Shown here piece after piece: positions 23,344 through 32,328 of a DNA stretch of 64,000 nt (positions are counted from its first letter, which is position 1; each line of letters starts with the position of its first letter). This stretch comes from an uncultured Christensenellaceae bacterium (GTDB lineage Bacteria; Bacillota; Clostridia; Christensenellales; Borkfalkiaceae). Position numbers and translations under genes: made by a program. The notes under the pieces are model-generated. The model ran no database searches and had not been told where the DNA came from. It saw nothing but the letters and a program-made list of their open reading frames with translations. The DNA is taken from assembly GCA_910588645.1 (NCBI GenBank), contig CAJUOY010000001.1:1-64000 (forward strand), given 5' to 3'.

Positions 23344-24057
23344 ATGAACGAGCTTATTTTGATTTTATCGGTAATATTCATCTTCGGCGCGGTTCTCGCA
23401 GGATACGCTCTCTTCGGAAAATCGGGACTGTACTGTATTTCTGCCGTTGCCGCGGTATTTGCGAATATAGAAGTTCTCATTCTCATTAACGCGTTCGGAA
23501 TGGAGCAGACGCTCGGGAACGTACTGTTTGCATCTACTTTTCTTGCTACGGATATTTTGTCCGAATGCGAGGGCAGGAAGTTTGCGAACAAGGCCGTAAT
23601 GATAGGTATATTTTCGCAGGTGTTTTTCCTCGTACTGTCGCAGAGCTGGTTGCTGTATACGCCGAGCGAAAACGACGGGGCTATGGGCGCAATATCCCAG
23701 ATAGTTTCAAACACGCCGAGAATGATATTGGCTTCGCTTTCCGTATATGCGATAAGTCAGTTTTTCGACGTGTGGCTGTACCACAAGTGGTGGGATTTTA
23801 CTAAGAATAAATTCAAAAATACGGATAAGTTTCTTTGGTTGAGGAACAACGGTTCCACGCTTTTAAGTCAGCTTTTAAATACGCTGTTGTTTACAGTAAT
23901 AGCCTTTGCAGGGACGTATGATTTTATTACGCTTGCATCGATTTTCGGTTCGAGTTACGTCATATACGTTTTTACTTCGCTTATAGACACGCCCGCGCTG
24001 TATCTTGCGCGGGAGATATGCAGGCGAAAGAGGCGCGGATTAGGACAATTATTGTAA
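23344..24057 (+). CDS. yhhQ: Queuosine precursor transporter (YhhQ/QPTR family)
   Basis: This 237-aa inner-membrane protein has about six to seven helices (near 3-22, 27-50, 56-68, 82-106, 125-145, 175-195 and 200-222). The family hallmark TLGNVLFASTFLATDILSE is at about 56-74, with the acidic D/E-rich loop after it and the WDFTKNKF...WLRNNGSTLLSQLLNT segment. It imports queuine or 7-deazaguanine precursors (preQ0/preQ1) for tRNA modification. It is translated 2 nt after the radical SAM gene with GGGGG upstream, so the two form one operon under the leader at 22539-22645. It is confidently a member of the family; the exact ligand is inferred. Confidence 0.92.
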   Translation: MNELILILSVIFIFGAVLAGYALFGKSGLYCISAVAAVFANIEVLILINAFGMEQTLGNVLFASTFLATDILSECEGRKFANKAVMIGIFSQVFFLVLSQSWLLYTPSENDGAMGAISQIVSNTPRMILASLSVYAISQFFDVWLYHKWWDFTKNKFKNTDKFLWLRNNGSTLLSQLLNTLLFTVIAFAGTYDFITLASIFGSSYVIYVFTSLIDTPALYLAREICRRKRRGLGQLL

Positions 24058-24063
24058 AAGATA

Positions 24064-24092
24064 TTTACAAAGCTAACGTTTTCCGTTATAAT
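24064..24092 (+). promoter_or_regulatory. Promoter of cls with a very short leader
   Basis: TTTACA (24064-24069), 17 bp, TATAAT (24087-24092). The start near 24099 leaves about 7 nt of leader (TATAAAAA-type) before the ATG at 24106. No ribosome-binding sequence is present. Confidence 0.65.
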
Positions 24093-24105
24093 GTCTTTAT
24101 AAAAA

Positions 24106-25662
24106 ATGGACAAGCACTTTTTAAATCTGCGCCGCTATTATCGGCGGCACAGGTACGAAGCAAAGCGAATACATAAGGAATGGGTTGGTTTCGGTACGGG
24201 TTTAAGGGCCGTATCGGCTGATCTTTTCGTTGTGTTTCAACTATTATTGATAGGTACGGTTTACGCATTTTTTGCGCGCAACTATCCGATATTTTTTTAC
24301 GTGTGCGTAGGGGTTACCGCGTTGACTGGACTGGGTATTCTCCTGTTCGAAGATGACGTTCAGTCAAAAATAAGTTGGTGTCTGTTGTTCTGTATTTCTT
24401 TCGGCAGCGGTTTTATAGTTTACTTTTTATCGCGGCGGGAGATATGCTATTTTTGGCACAGGAGATATTTTTCCTCTATAAAAAAACGTGTAAAAAGTCC
24501 TGTTAACGATTATACGGTAAGCTCTGAAAAGACGCCGTCGGGAAATTACCTTTCGGAAAAAGGTTATCTTGCGTACTGCGGCACGGACGGCAAATATTAC
24601 GGCAACGCGCGACAGCTTATGGACAACATAATTGCGCGGATAGACGGTGCGGAAAAGTTTGTCTTTATAGAGTTTTTCATAGTAGCTGACGGAGTGTTTC
24701 TTGACAGACTTATCTCGATTTTTCGCAGAAAGGCGGCCCAGGGCGTAGAAATATATATGCTTTACGACGACGTGGGCTCGGCGGGAGTATTCTCTTCTTT
24801 CGTCAAAAAACAGATAAAGGCGGCAGGCGTAAAGATAAAGCCCTTTCACAAGCTGTTTTCTCCATTCTACTTCGGTTTGAATTACCGCGATCACAGAAAA
24901 ATAGTAGTGGTGGACGGAAAAACGGGCTATACCGGCGGAATAAATCTCATAGACGACTGTGCCAATCAGCGTAAAATGGAAGGCGTATGGAAGGATTCCG
25001 GCATAAGAATAGACGGCGCGGCGGTGGACGGACTTTCCGCGCAGTTTATACGCCAATGGCAGTTTGCGACGCGCGAAAAACTCGATCCACAAAAATATCT
25101 CAATAAATTCGACGCGGCGGAGAATTGCTCGCTGTTTATTCCGTATGCGGGCGGACCTGAAATGCAGGGGAACGTCTGCCGCAGCGTTTACCGAGACGTG
25201 GTTTTATCGGCGACCGAAAAACTTTATATAATGACGCCATACCTCGTGCCCGACTGCAGGTTTATGAAACTACTTTATAAAAAAGCCGCGGAGGGAGTAG
25301 ACGTAAGGGTGGTACTTCCCGGCGTCCCCGATTACAGATATATTTACAGGATCACCATATCCAACGCCCGCAAGCTTATAAAGCGCGGCGTAAAGGTCTA
25401 TTATTCGGGCGGCGAGTTCGTACACAGCAAGGTAATGCTTACCGAACAAGTCGCGGTTGTGGGATCCGTGAATTTGGATATGCGGGCGTTTTATCAGGAG
25501 TTAGACAACGGTATGGTTACGGACGATGAAATTGTCAAAGGACAAATTCAGAAAGATTTCAATAGATTTTTCGAATTCAATGAGGAAGCGGAACTGAAAA
25601 AATTCAATCCCGTAAGCAAATTGATAGAGTTGATTTTAAAACTTGTTTCCCCCTTAATGTGA
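24106..25662 (+). CDS. cls: Cardiolipin synthase (phospholipase D family)
   Basis: This 518-aa membrane enzyme joins phosphatidyl groups to make cardiolipin. Hydrophobic segments occur near 37-57, 60-81 and 89-109, followed by the phospholipase D tandem. The first HKD motif is H263-R-K265-IVVV-D270 with GYTGGIN. The second is H440-S-K442-VMLT-E447 with VVGSVNLDMR. In the second motif the usual Asp is Glu447, a mild substitution that may still work. Length and layout match bacterial ClsA-type enzymes. The gene is monocistronic with its own promoter and terminator. It starts without a Shine-Dalgarno. Confidence 0.93.
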   Translation: MDKHFLNLRRYYRRHRYEAKRIHKEWVGFGTGLRAVSADLFVVFQLLLIGTVYAFFARNYPIFFYVCVGVTALTGLGILLFEDDVQSKISWCLLFCISFGSGFIVYFLSRREICYFWHRRYFSSIKKRVKSPVNDYTVSSEKTPSGNYLSEKGYLAYCGTDGKYYGNARQLMDNIIARIDGAEKFVFIEFFIVADGVFLDRLISIFRRKAAQGVEIYMLYDDVGSAGVFSSFVKKQIKAAGVKIKPFHKLFSPFYFGLNYRDHRKIVVVDGKTGYTGGINLIDDCANQRKMEGVWKDSGIRIDGAAVDGLSAQFIRQWQFATREKLDPQKYLNKFDAAENCSLFIPYAGGPEMQGNVCRSVYRDVVLSATEKLYIMTPYLVPDCRFMKLLYKKAAEGVDVRVVLPGVPDYRYIYRITISNARKLIKRGVKVYYSGGEFVHSKVMLTEQVAVVGSVNLDMRAFYQELDNGMVTDDEIVKGQIQKDFNRFFEFNEEAELKKFNPVSKLIELILKLVSPLM

Positions 25663-25676
25663 CGTAATAATTGTTT

Positions 25677-25708
25677 ACCGCCGACTTGCAGGTCGGCGGT
25701 ATTTTTTT
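25677..25708 (+). terminator. Terminator of cls
   Basis: ACCGCCGAC (25677-25685) and GTCGGCGGT (25692-25700) form a 9-bp GC-rich stem followed by ATTTTTTT. Confidence 0.9.
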
Positions 25709-25754
25709 GTTAAGAAATTACTGAATTTTAATTCGAATTTTTTTCGTGAAACAC

Positions 25755-25783
25755 TTGTAGAATAATCTGAAACGTGTTATAAT
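25755..25783 (+). promoter_or_regulatory. Promoter of operon A
   Basis: TTGTAG (25755-25760), 17 bp, TATAAT (25778-25783). The start near 25790 gives a leader of about 123 nt that is AT-rich with no clear structure. Confidence 0.6.
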
Positions 25784-25912
25784 AAAAAATATAATGGAAA
25801 AAAGCAACTTTTAAAGTATTAAATGCGCCTATTGTCGCGTTAAAAATTACAAATTACGGATTTTTTTGATCCATAATAGAAAAGAAAAATTTTGTGGAGT
25901 TAGAGAAAAACT

Positions 25913-26380
25913 ATGCAGATTATAGCCACGAGAATCAAAGAACGCAAAAAGGAAATTTTGGAATATGCCGTAAAACCTTCATTTTCCGTGCCTTGGGGAA
26001 TCAACGTAGAAGGTTTGATGATTTGGGGAGAAGCAGAAGTTTCCGTCATTTTACCTAAAATGTGCGTGGAAAAATTCGAAAATAAAACGGAGTGTTGGAC
26101 TGAGATAGAGGACGGCAAGCAATACCTTGCGGATTTTTTTGTGAAAAGCGACGCGCCGTGCGGGGTGAGCCTCGTTTTCAGGGATATAATTCTTAAATAC
26201 ATAAAAACAGTCGTTGAAAGATACGTGAAGGAATCAAGCGATTTTAAGGCGGAAGATCTGACGGATTATATTTTGAACTCGGATGAATATAGGAAATTAC
26301 GCCATGATTTTATAGATTCAAAATACGGCGCCGAAATAGACGTAATAACCGTCCGTCAAATTAAAAAGCAAGCGTATTGA
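25913..26380 (+). CDS. Hypothetical protein, 155 aa, first gene of operon A
   Basis: This soluble protein without signal peptide begins MQIIATRIKERKKEIL. GGAG at 25896-25899 lies 13 nt before the ATG, a long spacing. It is a mixed beta/alpha N-terminal domain (GINVEGLMIWGEAEVSVILPK, LADFFVKSDAPCGVSLVF) followed by helices. It ends in a segment (DLTDYILNSDEYRKLRHDF then KYGAEIDVITVRQIKKQAY) that faintly resembles the end of SPFH/band-7 domains, where a YG-x-x-(I/V)-x-x-(V/I)-x-(I/V) strand follows helices. I do not trust this enough to name it. The next gene begins 39 bp later, so it probably serves the GTPase module. Confidence 0.6.
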   Translation: MQIIATRIKERKKEILEYAVKPSFSVPWGINVEGLMIWGEAEVSVILPKMCVEKFENKTECWTEIEDGKQYLADFFVKSDAPCGVSLVFRDIILKYIKTVVERYVKESSDFKAEDLTDYILNSDEYRKLRHDFIDSKYGAEIDVITVRQIKKQAY

Positions 26381-26419
26381 TAACAGTAGGAAATACTTGA
26401 GGTAAAAGGGGACTGACAA

Positions 26420-29400
26420 ATGGCGATAACGGATTTATTAAATTCGGTAAAAGGTATAATAAGTTTAATAAGTAATTGTGGCGTTGTGGGATTTCTCGGT
26501 GACGTAGCCGCCAATACTTTAGGAGAACTCTTCGGCGACGCGACGGAAAAAGGCTTAGGTTTTGTTGTTCATAAGTTCGAGCAGTCGAATAATTTCAAAA
26601 ATATATTGAAGTATTTGGAAACCCAAGCTTCCTCCGAAGAACAGATAGATAAGTTAAACAAGCTTTTCGAGGATATGCAGGCGGAAAACAAGCAGGTATT
26701 CAAACGCAGGTTATCGGAAGACACTAAGAAAGCTATAAGCAGAAAGGATACCTCTTGCGTCAAAAAAATATTTAACGACTGTATAGATGAAATAAATACA
26801 AGCGGCGTTATAGAAGATAAACTTTGCAAAGAGTTTATTTCCTTTAACAATGCCGATAAAGATACGCGTAAACTGGTAGTCGATTGCCTGTGGGCGGTTA
26901 AGGAAGAATTTATTTCCAAAAAACTCAAAGGTAAGGATAGCGGTTACCTCGCAAGTTATCTTGCCGATTACATAAATACAAAATTTGATAATTTAACCGG
27001 GCTTATCGAAGTCAATCAAGCCATGATGGAACAGCTTTTGTTGCAGGGGGGAAGCGGAGATTTTTCCATTGAGGAAATAAAACGCGCCCCCGACGACGGA
27101 GTAAGGTGGCTTCACCGCACCTGTCCTAATTGCGGATATTCCCGTGAAAGATTGATTTTCGACAAACGCAAAAATGTAGTTTGTTCGGCTTGCGGAGAAA
27201 GTTATAGCGCGAAAGCCGACAAGGATAGTACTTTTGAGTTTGAAGTAGTGGAGCAAAAGCTTGACGAAATCAATAGCGGCGTACAAGAAGTCGGCGGTAA
27301 AGTCGACGACTCGGATTTTGATACTTTTAAAATGTTGGTTATTCAAAACCGCAAAGATATCATTACTTTAAAAGCTTTTTTGACACAACTAGAAAAAGAT
27401 CTTAAAGATAAAAACAGTAATACTGTGCTTATAAATAAAAAGATAAAATATTTAGAAGCTAAAATTTCCGAGTACAGTCAATCAGATAAAAAGACAGAAG
27501 AAAACAAGGAAAAACTGCAAAAAGAAAAACCCGGCGAGTTAAGCGATAAAAAAAGCGGCGCATTCAATATAGTAAATGATATCGATAACGATATAACGTC
27601 GTTAGAAATTAAGTCCGCTAATGAGTGGTATAAAAAGATAGAGACCTGGATTACCGAAAAAGTCGGAATTCAATCTATTATAGTTGATAGTAAAGATCTT
27701 GAATTTATACAAAACCTGTACGCTAAATTAAACGATATAGGGGACAAGATTTCTGAGGTAAGAAAGCAAATGAATAGAGCAAAGGGTAAACAGGTTAAAG
27801 AATTACAAAATAAACTTGACGGGTACGTAGATGAATTGAGCCTTTTATACAAGGAATTAAAATGGAACGTTCAAAAACCTTGCGAGTTTTTCTTTGAATA
27901 CAGCATTATTCCCTCGCCCGAGAATTCGGGTAAGCTCGGCGACAAGGAATATCCCGAGCCCAAACTTTTTGTGGAGTGCGATAACAGAGGAGAATATAAG
28001 CTGTTTGCGATTATTCCCGAATGGAGTTGCGGAACGGAAAATTTTAAAGAACAACAGCTTTCAGATACCGATACAAACTGGGAAAACGAATGGAAAAGAC
28101 AGGCGCAGAAGTATGTTGAAAGCAAGACTTTTAACGTGGCACAAGTTCAATTTAATCCAGGCGGACACATCGGTAAAAATGTAAATTTTGCAAATGTTTT
28201 TGAGGAAAACAATAAGTTATTCGTCGGTAGAGTTGAAGTTATGAATTATATGGAATATTGGCAAGCTGAACGCCGTTTCGATATAATGGGAAGCTTTAAT
28301 CCTAAATTTAATTTGAACGGATACGGAAAAATCCGTCTGTTACATAAGGCCGAAAATAACGACGAAGTCAAATATATAGATTACTTCTTTTTCACAAATT
28401 TCACTTTCCGTAAGAGAGTTGTTTATCAGATTTCCTTAAAGAACGAGAAGTCGGTAGAAAGCCCTTCCAACGATGGGGAAGAAGAAAAAAAGCAAAAGCC
28501 GCACGCAGAAAATACCGAAATCAGGATAAATTTGTTATCCAGTGAAACCGATAAAAAACCGGAAGTAATTTTAAATCACAGGGAACGCGGTAAAGATCTT
28601 GGACAATTCGAATTATCGGGTAAAGAGATCTCTTTTAAGTATAACGGCAAGGCTGACATTAACGGTTTTTATCTCACTTTTAAAGATAAGTCGGACGAAA
28701 AATACTTATTGCTTGAACAAATGGCTTCAAATCACAAGTGTAAGGTAAGCGGTGACTCTCGGCGCAATAAAGCAACTGCAGAGGAGTTGGTATGTCCGTT
28801 TTGTCACAGACAAATCAAATGGAACGATTATAACGGCAACGATAGATATAAGTCCGGCGGCGTTTCATGCCAGGGATCTTACCTAAAAGTCAACGGTTCC
28901 TATGCGTCTATAAAAACAGCTGACAAGGCTGTTGAAGGATGTCTGTATTGCGATAAAGATTTAAATAAATCAAAGAGCGGTTTTGCAAAGACGAGGGCCG
29001 GCGACAGCGAATACTGCCGTATTCTTCCTCAGGATTTCCTCGGGGCGGATTCCTTCCGTCTTGCCGTCATAGGTGAAACCCGTTCTGGTAAATCCTTTAT
29101 GCTTACAAGGATGTTCCCTTTCGAGCAGAAGAGGGAATACGTCGCAATAGATCAATCCCCTTTGAATTTATATTTCAGAAACGGCGGGATATTCGGAGAA
29201 AGACTGCAAAACGTCGAAGTGCAGAACGAAAATGATTTTGTCCTGTCCAAAAACAAAACGTGGCGCGCGGAAGTGCATAAAGACTTTGTTTGGAACGCAC
29301 GTACGGGACATTGTCCCGATGCGACTAAAAAAACGGCGGAGCAGAATGAATACGATATTCTCGAGCGTAACCCTATAGTTTTATCTTTCGAGAAAAAGGC

Positions 29401-30061
29401 TTCTCTTTTCAAAAAAACGAGAAAGAACTATGTTTTCGTCTACGATATGCCCGGCGAAAGTTTTTCACCCAATAACGAGACATCTCAAAACAGTGATTTG
29501 CCTTTGATAGATAACCCTCATAGACTGGGCTGTATATTTATTTTTAACGGTGAGAAGGAAGGCGACGATATACAGGAAAATCAATATAAGACCTTGAGTA
29601 GGTTTATAGACAGACTTGTCAACGCCGAAAAAACATTCGGTAAGGTAATAAAATTACCTCTTGCCGTTGTTCTTACAAAATTTGATAAATACGAAAAATA
29701 TTTCGATTCGAATTCACACTGTTTGAGGGGCGATGTCAAGGATATGGCTTTATTCGTCCGCAAGGAACTGCGTTATGCAGGATCCGCTCTTCAAAATAAT
29801 ATCGATATGGCGAGCGCCGAAATTGAAAGCTTTTTGAAAGGGCATTTCAAGGACAATAATAAAAATATTTTTGATTTGATAAATTCCAACGCAAAGTATT
29901 TTTCGGAAGTCAAGTATTTCGGCGTTTCCACCGTGGGATTCGACGAGGCTCTCAAACATATCGAGGGCAGTTCGAGAGACGTATTGCAGTTCCTTACCGC
30001 GCCCAAGCGTTTGGAATTGCCTTTTATATGGATGTTAAGCCAATACGGCATAATTGATTAA
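26420..30061 (+). CDS. Zinc-ribbon/coiled-coil TRAFAC-like GTPase, 1,213 aa
   Basis: The protein has, in order, a helical N-terminus (1-215) containing a Gly/hydrophobic stretch GVVGFLGDVAANTLGELFG. A zinc ribbon follows (about 234-262, CPNCGY...VVCSACGESY), then a long coiled coil (about 285-490) and a beta domain (about 490-690). A second four-Cys zinc-binding segment lies at about 790-850 (CPFCHRQIKW...CLYCD). The C-terminal P-loop NTPase has Walker A G885-ETRSGKS892, a switch/Walker B D1009-M-P-G1012 and a G4-type T1086-K-F-D1089, so it is likely a GTPase. This layout and the partner gene downstream match the double-GTPase/GTPase-associated protein pairs described in NTP-dependent bacterial conflict systems. 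No signal peptide, so it is cytosolic. Assignment to that exact family is inferred. Confidence 0.7.
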   Translation: MAITDLLNSVKGIISLISNCGVVGFLGDVAANTLGELFGDATEKGLGFVVHKFEQSNNFKNILKYLETQASSEEQIDKLNKLFEDMQAENKQVFKRRLSEDTKKAISRKDTSCVKKIFNDCIDEINTSGVIEDKLCKEFISFNNADKDTRKLVVDCLWAVKEEFISKKLKGKDSGYLASYLADYINTKFDNLTGLIEVNQAMMEQLLLQGGSGDFSIEEIKRAPDDGVRWLHRTCPNCGYSRERLIFDKRKNVVCSACGESYSAKADKDSTFEFEVVEQKLDEINSGVQEVGGKVDDSDFDTFKMLVIQNRKDIITLKAFLTQLEKDLKDKNSNTVLINKKIKYLEAKISEYSQSDKKTEENKEKLQKEKPGELSDKKSGAFNIVNDIDNDITSLEIKSANEWYKKIETWITEKVGIQSIIVDSKDLEFIQNLYAKLNDIGDKISEVRKQMNRAKGKQVKELQNKLDGYVDELSLLYKELKWNVQKPCEFFFEYSIIPSPENSGKLGDKEYPEPKLFVECDNRGEYKLFAIIPEWSCGTENFKEQQLSDTDTNWENEWKRQAQKYVESKTFNVAQVQFNPGGHIGKNVNFANVFEENNKLFVGRVEVMNYMEYWQAERRFDIMGSFNPKFNLNGYGKIRLLHKAENNDEVKYIDYFFFTNFTFRKRVVYQISLKNEKSVESPSNDGEEEKKQKPHAENTEIRINLLSSETDKKPEVILNHRERGKDLGQFELSGKEISFKYNGKADINGFYLTFKDKSDEKYLLLEQMASNHKCKVSGDSRRNKATAEELVCPFCHRQIKWNDYNGNDRYKSGGVSCQGSYLKVNGSYASIKTADKAVEGCLYCDKDLNKSKSGFAKTRAGDSEYCRILPQDFLGADSFRLAVIGETRSGKSFMLTRMFPFEQKREYVAIDQSPLNLYFRNGGIFGERLQNVEVQNENDFVLSKNKTWRAEVHKDFVWNARTGHCPDATKKTAEQNEYDILERNPIVLSFEKKASLFKKTRKNYVFVYDMPGESFSPNNETSQNSDLPLIDNPHRLGCIFIFNGEKEGDDIQENQYKTLSRFIDRLVNAEKTFGKVIKLPLAVVLTKFDKYEKYFDSNSHCLRGDVKDMALFVRKELRYAGSALQNNIDMASAEIESFLKGHFKDNNKNIFDLINSNAKYFSEVKYFGVSTVGFDEALKHIEGSSRDVLQFLTAPKRLELPFIWMLSQYGIID

Positions 30062-30074
30062 GGAGCGGTACCTC

Positions 30075-32318
30075 ATGGATAGAATTTGGTACAATCACAG
30101 AACGGATAACAGATATACGTGGGATAAAAGCGGATACGGAGAACTGATGAACGTAATCGCCGTATCCGAAAAAGTTCGCGCAATGATATATTCTCCCGTC
30201 ATCGGGGGGCGGGCCGTGTTGGGGTGGAACTTTGCCCCGCCGTTCATCAAGCACGAGACGGAAGGCGTTGTTAAGGATATGCAGGAGATCGAGGGGTACG
30301 CCGCGGACGAACTCTTTGCTATGTCCGATAAAGAGCTGAGTTCCGAAAGAGAGGTAGTAAATTACGAATATTCTTACGAGGACGTAAAGAAAGCTCTAAG
30401 GATCGCCGACGCCCTTATTTCAAACGTAGAACCGGTTGCGGTTATTCTAGATTCCGCGGGCGATATATCGGGCGAAGCGCGCGCGGAAGCCCTCTTAAAG
30501 CTCACCGTGCATATGCTTTCCGAGAGATTTGCCAACTCTTTTGGATTTATTTCCCTTATAAACAATTCTTCCATAGGGCAGTGGTTGGAGGAGGCCGAGG
30601 GCAAATTCGGCTTTAAAGTAAGGCTTATGTTCAAGTGCGGCAACGTATTAAAAGACCGCAATATCGTTCAGCTCGAAGTCGATAAGCAAGGGTTTACGGA
30701 CAGAAAGATAGACAGCGGGTATCTTGCCGTATTCGAGAACTATTTTTCAGAATCGGGCGCGGCCGCAAAGGACGTTTTATCCGTTTTGGAGGCATTTACA
30801 AGCAAGACCGAAGCCCACGCCGTTCCGAAACCGAACGAAGTCAACTTCGGGTTTTACGGCGCGGCTTACGCCTATCTCTCCGATTTCCCCAAATCACCCA
30901 AGGCTATGGAGTACTTTATATCCGCATATTCGGAATACGGCTGTCCCGCGCCAAAAAACGACAGGGAATGGAACGATGTAATTTTCAAGGCTTTACAGAG
31001 CATTGCGGACAAAGAGCCCAAAACGTTTGCGACTTTCAAACTTCTCGTGGACATATTCACCGAAACGGATGAAAAGTACAAATCGGGCGTAAAAAACATA
31101 TTGTGCGGTTATTGCCGCGCAGGCTCGCTGCCTTCCGAAACGGAGAAAGAAATAATAAACTTTACCTCTCATCTCCACGCCGTGGAGAGGGCCGATTTTA
31201 TTCTTATGCTCGCCTGTTCCTGTTGGAACGGCTCCTTTACTGACTTTTCTGCGGGAGGCGAGGACAGGTTGAACGAGCTTGTCGGGCTTTTACCGTCAAG
31301 GGACGTCTATTGCAAAGTTTTGTCCTGGACCGGGCTTGTATATTCGGTATTGAAGAATACGCTTTACCGTACGGCGGTATGTAACAAGGCGATTATGGGT
31401 TTAGTCGATAAACTTACGCCTTCGCAAAATCTTGATTTTGTAAAACTGCTTTTAAACAATGTCAATGGCAAACCCGCCGAAGCTTTGCGCGAGGTGCAGG
31501 GGGAATTAGGCGAGTTGCCTGTGGCAAAAGTTTTTGAGTGCAGCCCCGATATTTATAGGGTTATTTTAAGTAAGTTTTTGGATTTTTCCGCCGACGGAAT
31601 AGAAAACTGGTGGAAAAAATACCACGTCGTTTACGAAGAGGTTAAAAATGACGGAGACATAAGTAAGGCGGCGACAGCATTCAAGCTTCCCTTAACCGAT
31701 CCCGAAAGAAAATTCAAAAAGTTCGAGCAGGAGCGCCTTGCGGAGGAAAAACGCATAAGGGAAGAGCAGGAACGCATATTGCGGGAGCAGGAAGCTGTCA
31801 GGGAACAGATTAGCTTAGAAAAGGAATTGTCCAGAAAACTAATCGAGGACTGTACAGTTGTGGTTACCGACTTTGCAAAACGCGCAGGCAAGGGTTGTGC
31901 GGAAAAGAATTCTTCGTTTGAAATCTATACCCAAAAGGGCGGCAAGGAGAAAAAGAGATATCCCAAGCTGGAATTGATTTGCTGGTTGATTTTAATAGTT
32001 CCTTTGTTCGCGCTTTCTATGGTCTTGGTATCATTCCTGTTCTCCGGTTTGGTAATGGCCTCCTGGAGCGTGGCGGCGTTTAAAAACTTCTTTATTGATA
32101 AATCTATGGGTATTATATGCCTTTTGGGATTTGCGTTTTTTACTGGATTTCTGCTGTTCTTTTTCAGGGAACGGAAAGGTAAAGTCGAAGGCAAAACGGA
32201 AGATAAAGCCGACGACGAGGCAAAACCCATTTGGGAATATATCCTGAAAGCCGCGCTGATCGGACTGGGTTTTGTGATTGTAATTTACGGTATAACAAGC
32301 TGTATGCTTTTAATATGA
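30075..32318 (+). CDS. GTPase-associated-like membrane protein, 747 aa
   Basis: An ATG at 30054 lies inside the previous gene. AAGGAG at 30060-30065 is 9 nt from the ATG at 30075, which I choose (MDRIWYNHRTDNRYTW). The first 550 residues are soluble alpha/beta (GYGELMNVIAVSEKVRAMIYSP, SNVEPVAVILDSAGDISGEAR) then helical repeats. This resembles GTPase-associated protein 1 (GAP1-type) partners found next to such GTPases, though only by overall character. A charged coiled coil (about 553-605) leads to three or four C-terminal membrane helices (about 636-665, 680-700 and 720-745). It could tether the GTPase to the membrane. Translation is probably coupled to the GTPase gene. Confidence 0.55.
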   Translation: MDRIWYNHRTDNRYTWDKSGYGELMNVIAVSEKVRAMIYSPVIGGRAVLGWNFAPPFIKHETEGVVKDMQEIEGYAADELFAMSDKELSSEREVVNYEYSYEDVKKALRIADALISNVEPVAVILDSAGDISGEARAEALLKLTVHMLSERFANSFGFISLINNSSIGQWLEEAEGKFGFKVRLMFKCGNVLKDRNIVQLEVDKQGFTDRKIDSGYLAVFENYFSESGAAAKDVLSVLEAFTSKTEAHAVPKPNEVNFGFYGAAYAYLSDFPKSPKAMEYFISAYSEYGCPAPKNDREWNDVIFKALQSIADKEPKTFATFKLLVDIFTETDEKYKSGVKNILCGYCRAGSLPSETEKEIINFTSHLHAVERADFILMLACSCWNGSFTDFSAGGEDRLNELVGLLPSRDVYCKVLSWTGLVYSVLKNTLYRTAVCNKAIMGLVDKLTPSQNLDFVKLLLNNVNGKPAEALREVQGELGELPVAKVFECSPDIYRVILSKFLDFSADGIENWWKKYHVVYEEVKNDGDISKAATAFKLPLTDPERKFKKFEQERLAEEKRIREEQERILREQEAVREQISLEKELSRKLIEDCTVVVTDFAKRAGKGCAEKNSSFEIYTQKGGKEKKRYPKLELICWLILIVPLFALSMVLVSFLFSGLVMASWSVAAFKNFFIDKSMGIICLLGFAFFTGFLLFFFRERKGKVEGKTEDKADDEAKPIWEYILKAALIGLGFVIVIYGITSCMLLI

Positions 32319-32328
32319 CGGTGATAAA

